A stretch of 37,506 bases of DNA from Reticulitermes lucifugus (Eukaryota > Arthropoda > Insecta > Blattodea > Rhinotermitidae). The stretch is from positions 1 through 37,506 of the forward strand of contig JAKCWW010004958.1 in the NCBI GenBank assembly GCA_026260175.1. The letters run 5' to 3'. The notes under the pieces are model-generated. The model saw nothing but the letters and a program-made list of their open reading frames with translations, was not told where the DNA came from and made no database searches. The translations under genes and the position numbers were made by a program. Shown here piece after piece: positions 31,501-37,506 of this stretch (the first letter of the stretch is position 1; the number at the start of each line of letters is the position of its first letter).

Positions 31501-34500
31501 AAATTCATTAAAATGCATGCACTAATTTATTTGTAACTTTCAATATCAGATCTTCAGATGCATGTCCATTAAACAAACAAGCCTTGTGACAGAAACCATA
31601 TTTACGTATGTAAAGGTTACACGGTCTCTTCTGAAATTTTATTCTAAAATACAGGTGCAACCTATAAGCACATGATTTTTTCTTAGTTGTGAAGAGTTAG
31701 GAATAAAGTGGTATGCCCTTATTTCATTGCATCTAATTCATTGTCTAGCCCATTATTTTATGTGACCAAGAATTGAGGTAAGATATATTATGTGTACTTA
31801 AGTTTCAGCCCTTTAAAAGTACCCAGTGTTAAATTTATGTCCACATGCTACTTTTAGACATATGCTATATGTTCACTGGCCGTACAGCCATGTTTGTTTC
31901 ATTATTTTTGAAGTGAAAAATGATTCTTGTGTTTTTCCTGTGTTTTCATTCAAGTGTATAACAAATGCATGTGTAATTTGCTTCACTTAAACCTGCTGCA
32001 GTTGGTTAGTCGTTGTCCTGATGGTGGAGTGCAAAAGGGGCTTTAAATTATTTCTTGGTGCTTTATCTGTGCATGTTTTATAATCATATGGTTTGTTTTC
32101 TTAACTGGTCCTCCTTGGATTCTAAATGCTTGCCATGTCTTAGTGTTTATTATCACATTACTGTGTATTCCAGCATTTCGTAGACATTTAATTCCTGTAA
32201 ATTCATGAAACTGCTGAGATCTGCGCTCTTCTGGGATTTGATGCAGCATTGAGTGGTAGCTCTGTACCAACGTTTTGGGAAAACCTATTGGTCCCAAAAC
32301 GTTGATACAGAAATACCACTCAATGCTGCATAATATGCCAGAAGAACGCAGATCTCATCTACATCGTGGCGGAAGCCTGAAATCACTCATGAAACTGCTG
32401 CATCACTAACAGGGATCTGTCCTATCTGTTGTTGCTGTCCCATGGTTTCAGCTTAACATCCAACATGTGAGTTCCCATGGGAAACTCAAAAATAAATGTT
32501 CAGTGCCTCTGTATGCAATTGTAGGTTTCAACTGTTAGTCAAGTACATTTATGTAATGAGTGATTCATATGGGGCCAGATGGCACAGACAGTCCAATGGT
32601 GATGTAACAGTTGACTTGGCTCTGCCATTGTGACATGTTACCACTGTCTGGGAGTTTCAGTGTAATCAACCACCCGTGTATGCCTGTGTGGCATGGGGCA
32701 GGGAGCCATGAGCTGTTACTTGCATAGTAGGGGTATAAATTTGCAGCTTGCTGCTGGTGTATGACCCCTGTTATTTTCATAATTTTCAGTGAAGCTCTAG
32801 ATGGGTTACTGCTGTGATGCGTTTCCCGAAGTCTGGCTGTTGTGGGGGTCCCAACTGGCCAAACTGGTATCTTTTTAAGCACATTTGTAAAGTTGTAAAA
32901 AGCAACTATTAGCTTTGTCATGTCTGTCTGTCCACATGGAACAACTCGACTCCCACTGGACGATTTTCATGAAATTTGATATTCGAGTATTTTTCGAAAA
33001 TCTGTCTAGCAAATTTGTGTTTGATCAAAATCTGACAAGAATAATGGGTACTTTACGTGAAGACCTATGTACATTTATGATAATATCTGGAAAAATTCTT
33101 CTTAGAATGAAAAATGTTTCGGAAAAAAGTTGTAGAGAAAATCAAAACACATATGGTATGTTCAGTGACTGTTTTCCAAAAATCGTACTGTCTGTGAGAT
33201 AATGTGAAAAAATATGGTAGAGCCAGACAGGCCACAGAGAATCAATATAGTACAGCACATGCGCATTGCATGCTGGATTACTAAGGCTACAGACACACAC
33301 TCAGAATATGCAATACTTATTGCTTTTCCATGGCAACAGTAGTTATGCGAACATGCCTCAATGTTACATATGTACGTACATTGCATGTCTTGTTTCTCTG
33401 AATCATGCCAATGGTAGACTGATTCTGATGATCCTGGAGTGAGATCGTACATCATGGCTTCTATGTGCCTATCTTCCCCTGAGCCAAGCCCCTGAAAATA
33501 ATGAAAGGGAACTGAATCTGTAACACATGTGAAGTACTGTATACCACAGTTCCTCATGATATGACACAGACATAGAGAAGACTACAAAGGACTCAAGCCC
33601 AGATGTCCACAGAATGTACTGAACCAGATCCAACAATCTTTCAGCTCCTTGATGGCTCCCTTTTGTTAGAAGCTTTGATGAACAGAACAAGGAACATTTT
33701 AAACACAATATCCTGGTCTCACACTTTGTGGCAGTTGAGAAACCCCATACTCTCAGCAAAACCAAGACCATAATTTACTGCTTTCATGTGAATGTTTTCT
33801 CTGACAAGGAAATCCACGCCAGTTTGTCTCCAAAGCTTACCATGTCAACAAGAAGTAGGACAGGAAATTAGTACCCATGCAGACCATTGTTCTTATTCAA
33901 AACTGTTTTGCCTCAATCTGTTAGCGTCTTATACACAGGATACAATTTGAGACTCCTTGTCTCCAATCCAGTGTAGTGTTTCAGATGTTGAAGTTTTGAT
34001 ATACACAGACATGGATAGTGAAGTCTGGATATTTTTTACCCATACTGCGGAACAAATGATCATGCAATACCATCATCCACTGTGTTAAGTGCTCTGCATG
34101 TCACATATCCATCTTATTAGGCTGTCTGGCATTTCGCCTTGATAGTGCAATTCAGAAAGCCCAAGTTTAAGCATGCCTGTTATTCTCAGAGACTCAAAGA
34201 AAGTATCAAGTACTTCCATATCCAGCTGAAGTCAAAATATGTCACACATTCTCAGGCTGTTGTTTTCCACTTTAAAAACCTTTGAGATTTCCACCCGAAA
34301 GGAGGATCCCATAACTGAATTTGACACTGCTGCTCTGAAGATTTGTCCCTATCAGTGCCAGGCATTCCCATAATCATTAGAGCTACCTAAAATTTCACAA
34401 AACTGACAACATTAGAAACTGAACAAACATCAGTCCTCCAGATTGGCCACTGGCTCAGTGGATGGTAAAAGGGGGGACCCCGTACCAAAGTCTTGTGTTG

Positions 34501-35304
34501 GGACCTGTTGGAGCTCTCAGATAATTCAGAGACTAGCAGAAAACTTAACAAGTCCAAATAGATTGTCTTATACTCTGTTCATGGGCATTGTCCATTGGAG
34601 TGCTACTTATTCCATGCCACCTCTGTACAGGAACACTTTTCCTCTGCATACTACCTCCCTCAGAGTTTATGCATGATACGAGTGCAGCCATCTGCTGGTG
34701 AAAGAGTAAGTAGTGTTACTACCATCTTTGTTTGAGTCAGTGTTTGTCCTCTTGTCAGTTGGAACTGCAAAGTACGTATTACTGTATACAACCTGTGGCT
34801 GTACATACATACATATGTATTCTCTCTCACATACTGAATCTTAATATGTATCTGCCACCTCATATCCCAGTAACATTATCAGATCTCTCTCCAGGACTTA
34901 TTCTGTTAGTTTTCTGTATATTTTTTGGTACTGGGAGAGTTCAGAGGTCATATCATAGACACTGATATCCAGATTTAACACTGCTGTTATAACTAGTGGT
35001 AACTACAGGCAAGACCACACATATATCTCTTCCCTTCAGTGGCCTTTATATCTTGGCCATATCACCTGTAATCCTGTTATCTCATTGCATTTGACATGCA
35101 GGTATTATGTAACATTCAGTTTAACAGTTAATTTCTTACTCTCTCAGCAAACGGTTGTGTGTGTCAAGTTCGGAAGTGAACTCGCATGAACAAAGGAATG
35201 AATGTGAAACAGGAATGTCGACTAGCTGCTACCACTTTCCACTTTCAAGGACATCCACAGGAGCACGAAATCTGCTCTCAGTGTTTGGCAGCTGTAAGGA
35301 TTAG
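17489..35304 (+). CDS. Myt1: Myt1 (PKMYT1) membrane-associated Cdk1-inhibitory kinase, ten exons, 538 residues
   Basis: Wee1-family kinase of the ER/Golgi membrane that phosphorylates Cdk1 on Thr14 and Tyr15 to hold cells in G2. Exons: 17489-17554, 19687-19807, 20795-20978, 22092-22293, 23141-23263, 24598-24796, 26819-26964, 29369-29558, 31218-31446, 35148-35304; all phases agree and the sum is 1617 bases. Kinase domain about 83-335: glycine loop GEGSFGEVF (90-98), lysine of AVK (K112), catalytic loop HLDIKLEN (D205, K207, N210; HLD as in Myt1, not HRD), DFG (D223), GDPKYLAPE (241-249). Residues about 358-376 are the hydrophobic membrane segment typical of Myt1. The tail has proline-directed sites (S432, S436, T459, T463, T467, T481), likely Cdk targets, and ends near RNLLSVF (527-533), like the cyclin-binding RNL motif of human PKMYT1. 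Human is 499 residues, fly 533. Confidence 0.95.
17555..19686 (+). other. Myt1 intron 1
   Basis: AT-rich, 2.1 kb. Only short simple repeats at its 3' end are seen: GAGT units at 19408-19424, AACT/CAAC units at about 19430-19480 and GT units at about 19615-19631. No transposable element recognised. It ends in acceptor tttatttcag. Confidence 0.75.
19687..19807 (+). CDS. Myt1: Myt1 exon 2
   Basis: Acceptor atttcag|GCTCGA, donor GACAGTG|gtatcc, phase 0 to phase 1. It encodes [11 protein letters not shown] and [10 protein letters not shown], which align to RFRPPKYKTRGY and AISFRDAG of fly Myt1 and to the VSFRGEAS block of human PKMYT1. The frame stays open into the intron, which makes a long false ORF. 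Confidence 0.9.
19808..20794 (+). other. Myt1 intron 2
   Basis: Contains a (TTTC)n tract near 20010-20035 and otherwise nothing recognised. The open frames at 19777-20295 and nearby are intron read-through. Confidence 0.75.
20795..20978 (+). CDS. Myt1: Myt1 exon 3, glycine loop and kinase lysine
   Basis: I place the acceptor at tggtgtcag|CTCCATCG because it gives the phase needed by exon 2 (codon G|CT) and [11 protein letters not shown] in place of non-Myt1 sequence; an alternative acceptor at 20760 has the wrong phase. Donor GACAG|gtgagt, phase 2. It holds [20 protein letters not shown] and [11 protein letters not shown]. Confidence 0.9.
20979..22091 (+). other. Myt1 intron 3
   Basis: Contains R1 copy 4 near its 3' end; the remainder shows nothing recognisable. 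It ends in acceptor gtaattacag. Confidence 0.75.
21786..22003 (-). repeat. R1 interspersed repeat, copy 4 (partial, diverged)
   Basis: Reverse orientation. It retains GGAACTGAATTGTTCCATGTGGACAGACAAAC, in R1 order across 21905-21936, and ends TTGCGAACTTGCC, matching the R1 terminal repeat; the opposite half is missing. It stops about 88 bases before Myt1 exon 4. Confidence 0.75.
22092..22293 (+). CDS. Myt1: Myt1 exon 4
   Basis: Acceptor aattacag|AAGGTT, donor TTATTG|gtatgt, phase 2 to 0. It encodes [11 protein letters not shown], the helix C region, then [18 protein letters not shown] and [10 protein letters not shown], the hinge region typical of Myt1. Confidence 0.95.
22294..23140 (+). other. 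Myt1 intron 4 with microsatellites and a MITE
   Basis: Holds (AGT)n at about 22346-22367, TTG units, (GT)n at about 22384-22400, an undetermined base at about 22405, (TTA)n at about 22527-22565, and the TA-flanked element at 22868-23052. Confidence 0.85.
22868..23052. mobile_element. TA-flanked MITE with 24-base inverted ends
   Basis: The left end TACTGTATTTACCCAAATAT and the reverse-complemented right end TACCATATTTACCTGAACAT continue as inverted repeats (about 19 of 24 match). About 185 bases, no coding capacity. Ends of the type CNGTATTTACCCNAATATAAG are known from widespread Tc1/mariner-like small elements (family recall, not searched). It ends 88 bases before exon 5. Confidence 0.7.
23141..23263 (+). 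CDS. Myt1: Myt1 exon 5, catalytic loop and DFG
   Basis: Acceptor ttttaacag|GCTGTG, donor TCAAAG|gtatat, phase 0 at both ends, 41 codons. It encodes [20 protein letters not shown] and [14 protein letters not shown], with catalytic D205 and the metal-binding N210 and D223. Confidence 0.97.
23264..24597 (+). other. Myt1 intron 5, mostly one TA-flanked element
   Basis: Almost fully occupied by the candidate DNA transposon at 23353-24529. It includes a (TC)n plus G-run tract at about 23768-23801. It ends in acceptor gatgttgtag. Confidence 0.7.
23353..24529. mobile_element. Candidate 1.18 kb pogo/Tigger-like DNA element, decayed
   Basis: The left end TA|CAGTGAAACCTTCTTAAG and right end (reverse complement) CTATAGCAAACCCTGCTCAAG beside TA suggest inverted repeats with TA target duplication. 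Sub-terminal units such as TTATTAAGTGGGACAG on the left and GTCAAGTGGGAAGAATAT on the right look related. I found no transposase frame. The right end is imperfect, so the boundary is tentative. Confidence 0.5.
24598..24796 (+). CDS. Myt1: Myt1 exon 6, activation segment
   Basis: Acceptor gttgtag|GAGGAC, donor ACTAAAC|gtatgt, phase 0 to 1. It encodes [16 protein letters not shown] and [19 protein letters not shown], then [14 protein letters not shown], all close to fly Myt1. Confidence 0.97.
24797..26818 (+). other. Myt1 intron 6
   Basis: Contains the younger SINE at 25486-25773. The rest, including 25790-26818, is AT-rich with no exon or element recognised. It ends in acceptor ttgtttcag. Confidence 0.75.
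25471..25788 (+). mobile_element. tRNA-derived SINE with 15-base target-site duplication
   Basis: The duplication TTGGGACGCTAAATG (25471-25485) and TTGGGACACTAAATG (25774-25788) differ at one base. The SINE between them (25486-25773) has an A-box-like TAGTGTAGTCGG near 25496, a B-box-like GGAATCGAATC near 25538, a body shared with the copy at 12084, and a 3' end TTTACCTTTTACC. GC content is far above its surroundings. Same orientation as Myt1. Termites and cockroaches carry tRNA-derived SINEs of this layout, but I cannot name the family with certainty. Confidence 0.92.
26819..26964 (+). CDS. Myt1: Myt1 exon 7, end of kinase domain
   Basis: Acceptor tgtttcag|ATATAT, donor CAAGTG|gtaggt, phase 1 to 0. 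It encodes [20 protein letters not shown] (kinase subdomain XI with the conserved arginine), then [19 protein letters not shown], a basic stretch before the membrane segment. Confidence 0.95.
27066..27156. repeat. Dispersed repeat with inverted arms
   Basis: TTCAAGTCTTCTG at 27067-27079 and its reverse complement at 27143-27155 bound a segment whose + translation reads KIQVFWYI, a peptide common in translated insect repeats (recall). It is related to 13538-13600. It starts about 100 bases after Myt1 exon 7. Confidence 0.6.
27241..27632 (-). repeat. R1 interspersed repeat, copy 5
   Basis: Reverse orientation, with an internal deletion and more divergence. GGCAATGCATATGTAACG at the start and ATCCATCCAGTGGGAGTCG, then AGACATGATGAAGCTAATAG near the end, align to the family. 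A run of A near 27228-27238 precedes it. Confidence 0.8.
27690..28030. repeat. Repeat D, copy 1
   Basis: Diverged counterpart of 33560-33870: both carry ACAGACAT, GTTGAGAAACACCATACCCTC-type and AAGCCTACCATGTCAACAGG-type segments in the same order. Both lie beside an R1 copy. No protein domain recognised. Confidence 0.6.
28370..28575 (-). pseudogene. Mariner/Tc-type transposase remnant (C-terminal)
   Basis: From 28560 down, the - strand reads [20 protein letters not shown], then after a frame shift [20 protein letters not shown], then in a third frame [13 protein letters not shown]. These match in order the C-terminal LWGxLKxRVY, HTLxELK, ISRQxLxRVSRNIFRR and CLEAGGQHFQ blocks seen in many arthropod transposases. 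Two frame shifts and a stop make it dead. It differs from the type at 1035. Confidence 0.75.
29369..29558 (+). CDS. Myt1: Myt1 exon 8, membrane segment
   Basis: Acceptor gtaaacag|GTTTCG, donor ACGGATG|gtaagt, phase 0 to 1. Exons 7 and 9 cannot be joined directly (phase 0 versus 1), and this exon supplies the missing phase. It encodes [20 protein letters not shown], a hydrophobic segment in the place where human and fly Myt1 have their membrane anchor, followed by a polar stretch rich in Asn, Gly and Cys. Confidence 0.9.
29559..31217 (+). other. Myt1 intron 8
   Basis: Contains R1 copy 6. The remainder shows nothing I recognise. It ends in a strong acceptor (ttttttttttcag). Confidence 0.8.
29990..30500 (+). 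repeat. R1 interspersed repeat, copy 6
   Basis: Near full-length, + orientation. The end AGGCACGTTCATAAAATTGC and the inner end GCGAATGTGCCT are inverted repeats; the shared tail CATTGCCTGTCTTG follows. It is the best example for defining the family ends. Confidence 0.92.
31218..31446 (+). CDS. Myt1: Myt1 exon 9, regulatory tail
   Basis: Acceptor tttttcag|ATGAGA, donor CTCGGAT|gtaagt, phase 1 to 2. It encodes DENWEKS (compare SSNWDDDS of human) and a Ser/Thr/Pro-rich tail with [14 protein letters not shown]. Several SP and TP sites fit mitotic Cdk control of Myt1 (inference from the family). Confidence 0.95.
32203..32400. mobile_element. Foldback element with 65-base arms and 14-base flanking repeat
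   Basis: Arms 32216-32280 and 32292-32356 are inverted copies with several mismatches (ends GAGATCTGCGCTCTTCTGG and its partner; inner ends ACGTTTTGGGA). The 14-mer TCATGAAACTGCTG occurs at 32203-32216 and exactly again at 32387-32400, as a target-site duplication would. Near the centre GGTCCCAAAACGTTG resembles the distal half of the hammerhead-like motif. No coding capacity. Confidence 0.8.
32878..33391 (+). repeat. R1 interspersed repeat, copy 7
   Basis: Near full-length, + orientation, from AGCACATTTGTAAAGTTG to GCGAACATGCCT and the shared tail GTACGTACATTGCATGTC. The open frame across it (32915-33202) is typical of R1 copies and is not a gene. Confidence 0.92.
33400..33900. repeat. Repeat D, copy 2, with flank shared with 27.2 kb
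   Basis: 33460-33500 (CTATCTTCCCCTGAGCCAAG) resembles 27194-27225, and 33560-33870 resembles 27690-28000 (TACCATGTCAACA near 33838 and 27983). Unclassified dispersed repeat; the - strand frame of 100 codons here has no domain that I know. Confidence 0.55.
35148..35304 (+). CDS. Myt1: Myt1 exon 10, C-terminus
   Basis: Acceptor ctctctcag|CAAACG in phase 2, then 51 codons and TAG at 35302-35304. It encodes [16 protein letters not shown] and [21 protein letters not shown] matches RNLLSLF at the end of human PKMYT1, which confirms the exon although it lies 3.7 kb from exon 9. Confidence 0.95.
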
Positions 35305-37080
35305 CCATGTGAGGACGGACTTGAGATATGCAGTTTTGTTATTGTGTATCGGAAGTGCCTTTTATGAAGTTTGTGAGGACTTGCAAAAGCTCTGCAGTTT
35401 AAACCATTTGAAGTGAGAATAATAATATTTTCTTCACCAGTAATTTTGGAGCTCTGAAGTAAGCGGTGTTTATGCTGTTAATCAAGAGAATTTGAGCTCA
35501 AACTGTGAATTTCTTCCTATTATATACTGGATCTGAATTAATGAGTTCTTTAACATCAATAATAATATTTAAAGGATTCGAATATATTATTATTCAAATT
35601 ATGCAGTTCTTTTGCAAATTTATAATTGAATATATATACATATATAAATAAAAATCCTAAAATTTCAGTGCTTTGAAATTAACAAATTTCATTTGTCATT
35701 TTGACTGCAGTGGTTGAGTACTTTCTCCGTCAACATTTATAGTAATACAAGATAACATTTTTAAATAACTAGATAATTTTATGGTATTACTTTTATTGAG
35801 TTCACATATAGGATTTAACAAAAATTATACCTTGTGTTTTGTAGAAATTGTTAATTGCAAACTACAAACTACGTTAACCATAAAATGAAAGCATCTTGTG
35901 AATAAAGATTTTTTGATAGACAAACTGATGTCACAGCCAAGACACAGATTTTGTTCGAAGTGTGATTTTGTGTAAATGTGTAATTACATGTATTTATAGT
36001 AGGAGATTTTAAGATTGGCATATTCATTTTTATACTCTTAGGTGTGCTAATTGTTATGTACACAACTTTTGTGTTAAAACTGTTCTTTTATTACAACCAT
36101 TCCTATAATTGCCAGGTAATTTCAGTACAAGATTAGAAAAGTGTATGTGATTTGTTTACAAGTCTCAAGTAGTATGTATTGGTGATGTATTTTATTATCT
36201 CATTAATTGCTCATGCGTCATAAAGTTGGTATTTAAACTACTGTGTTTATCAAATGAAGACAATATCAGTACTTCTAAAACAAACAGTATGAACAGTAAT
36301 TTTGTGTGTCATATAACTTCCCTTACTAGAGACCTTCATGTCATGGAAGTATTATGCTTAGTGATTCTGTACTGGATGTTCCATTTATTTATTCTTCTAA
36401 GTATCAACAAAATTGCAGAGGTTAGATAAATATTATCTTCTTGTTTCTGATCCTCTGACCTGTACTCGTAATGACAAAGGATATGTCAGAAAGGTTTCAA
36501 GAGTGCCTTCTTACTTAAAACAGACTGATGCACTTTTTGTTTTTAGACACTGCTATAATTTTAGAGAAATAAGACACAATATTATTTTTAGAACCCTGTT
36601 TAGATGTTCTGTTTTTGATATAAGTGTTACACCTCATCTACTGAAATTGTCTTTAATATGTTAAAATAGTGACATGTCAGAATTCATGTTTTTGTGAAGG
36701 AACATGTTTTCATTAACATTAATTTTCTATGATCAAAGTACATGTAATTCGAAATGTAATTTTATTAAATAACATAGTTGCAAGTACCTCTGATTTTAAA
36801 GGTATGATATTCATGAGTAAGTGCATTAAATTTGGTGCTTGTACTCAACTGTATTGCATGTATTGTCTGATTGCTCTGTAAATGTCTCTTGTGTTGAAAC
36901 TATTGCTTTGCTAAAATTATTCCAACAACCATATGTGGGTGAAGTTTTGTAATTTTTTTTTTCTTTCTTTCTTAATGTGAAACCACACATAATTGAAAGC
37001 ATTAGAAAAATTTTAACCCATTCAGTATAAATTGTATCAGTGCAGTAAAACTTAATTAAAACCGATAAACATGACCATCA
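35305..37080 (+). other. Myt1 3' UTR and downstream AT-rich DNA
   Basis: AATAAA occurs at 35647-35652 and 35901-35906; either could end the Myt1 mRNA. The DNA from 35500 to 37050 is very AT-rich with no gene recognised. Small open frames at 36226-36664 lack any known domain. Confidence 0.6.
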
Positions 37081-37506
37081 AACGCAGCTATATATTTTCT
37101 TTTGAACCAAGAGCTACATCTTTTGGCCTTATAAACAAGCCATCATCAGGCTTTACAAGAAAACAAAGTTTTAATGTACAGCGTGCATATAGAAATGTTT
37201 AAAACTGAGATTGCAACTTGTGACAGCTTGAATTCATAAAATATAATTAGTATCACATTATCTTAAAAGCTTCTGATATAACATTCATAACAGATACGAA
37301 GGCTTATATTGTAGCTGTGCATCATATGGGACTAAAATGTTCAAATCAAGATTGTTAAAAGTCACAGACTGTATTCGAATATTTCAAACCGTGGTTGTAA
37401 AGTCCTGAGGGTTGACCTTGGATGTATGTGGTATAGCTCTTCTCTAGGAATCCATTTTTATGTGTGGGGGTTGTATTATGTAATAATGGATATGTAAAAT
37501 TCTTGT
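37081..37506 (-). repeat. Probable retroelement fragment with hammerhead-like motif, site d
   Basis: On the - strand, CTGATGA (37149-37143) is followed by a GGCTT...AAGGCC hairpin and AAAAG, resembling a decayed hammerhead core (GAAA lost). The sequence to the window end is less AT-rich than the DNA before it and may belong to the same element, which runs off the window. Confidence 0.4.

Larger units (their letters stand above)
31447..35147 (+). other. Myt1 intron 9, 3.7 kb
   Basis: The longest intron. It holds a foldback element (32203-32400), R1 copy 7 and repeat D copy 2. I recognise nothing in 31447-32202, 32401-32877 or 33900-35147; open frames there lack domains. It ends in acceptor tactctctcag. 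Confidence 0.7.

Noticed and set aside
32915..33202. 95-codon frame as a gene
   Set aside because: It lies wholly inside R1 copy 7, and corresponding frames appear in other R1 copies with stops.
680..35304. ERCC4-ALG3-Myt1 as a functional gene cluster
   Set aside because: The three act in DNA repair, N-glycosylation and the cell cycle, each with its own spacer; shared strand alone is no evidence of a joint system.

Overview
This is eukaryotic, almost certainly insect, nuclear DNA: AT-rich, CpG-poor except near two promoters, with interrupted genes (GT-AG introns of 0.4-4 kb), many microsatellites and many decayed transposable elements. The protein sequences are of insect type. A roughly 0.5 kb interspersed repeat present seven times resembles a repeat I recall from cockroach and termite genomes, so Blattodea is my best guess (inference; I ran no database search).

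Three protein-coding genes lie head to tail on the + strand. (1) 680-9626: the last six coding exons of ERCC4/XPF (Drosophila mei-9), the catalytic subunit of the ERCC1-XPF structure-specific nuclease; its 5' part lies before the window. (2) 14251-15558: ALG3 (Drosophila Not56), the Dol-P-Man-dependent alpha-1,3-mannosyltransferase of the ER, complete in one uninterrupted exon. (3) 17489-35304: Myt1 (PKMYT1), the membrane-anchored kinase that inhibits Cdk1, which I could assemble as ten exons with matching phases into one 538-residue protein. The three have unrelated jobs (DNA repair, N-glycan assembly, G2/M control), so the neighbourhood is ordinary linkage and not a functional cluster.

Introns and spacers are dense in repeats: seven copies of the 0.5 kb repeat (called R1 here), two tRNA-derived SINE copies (one with a clear 15-bp target-site duplication), remnants of two different mariner-type transposases, a decayed non-LTR retrotransposon RNase H region, TA-flanked MITEs, three long hairpins, and several copies of a motif resembling a hammerhead-ribozyme core. 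I found no rRNA, true tRNA, CRISPR or prokaryotic operon, and no convincing new multi-gene system. The observations most worth checking are the R1 family, the hammerhead-like motifs, the foldback element at 32.2 kb and the intronless ALG3. Single undetermined bases (n) occur at about 7252 and 22405.
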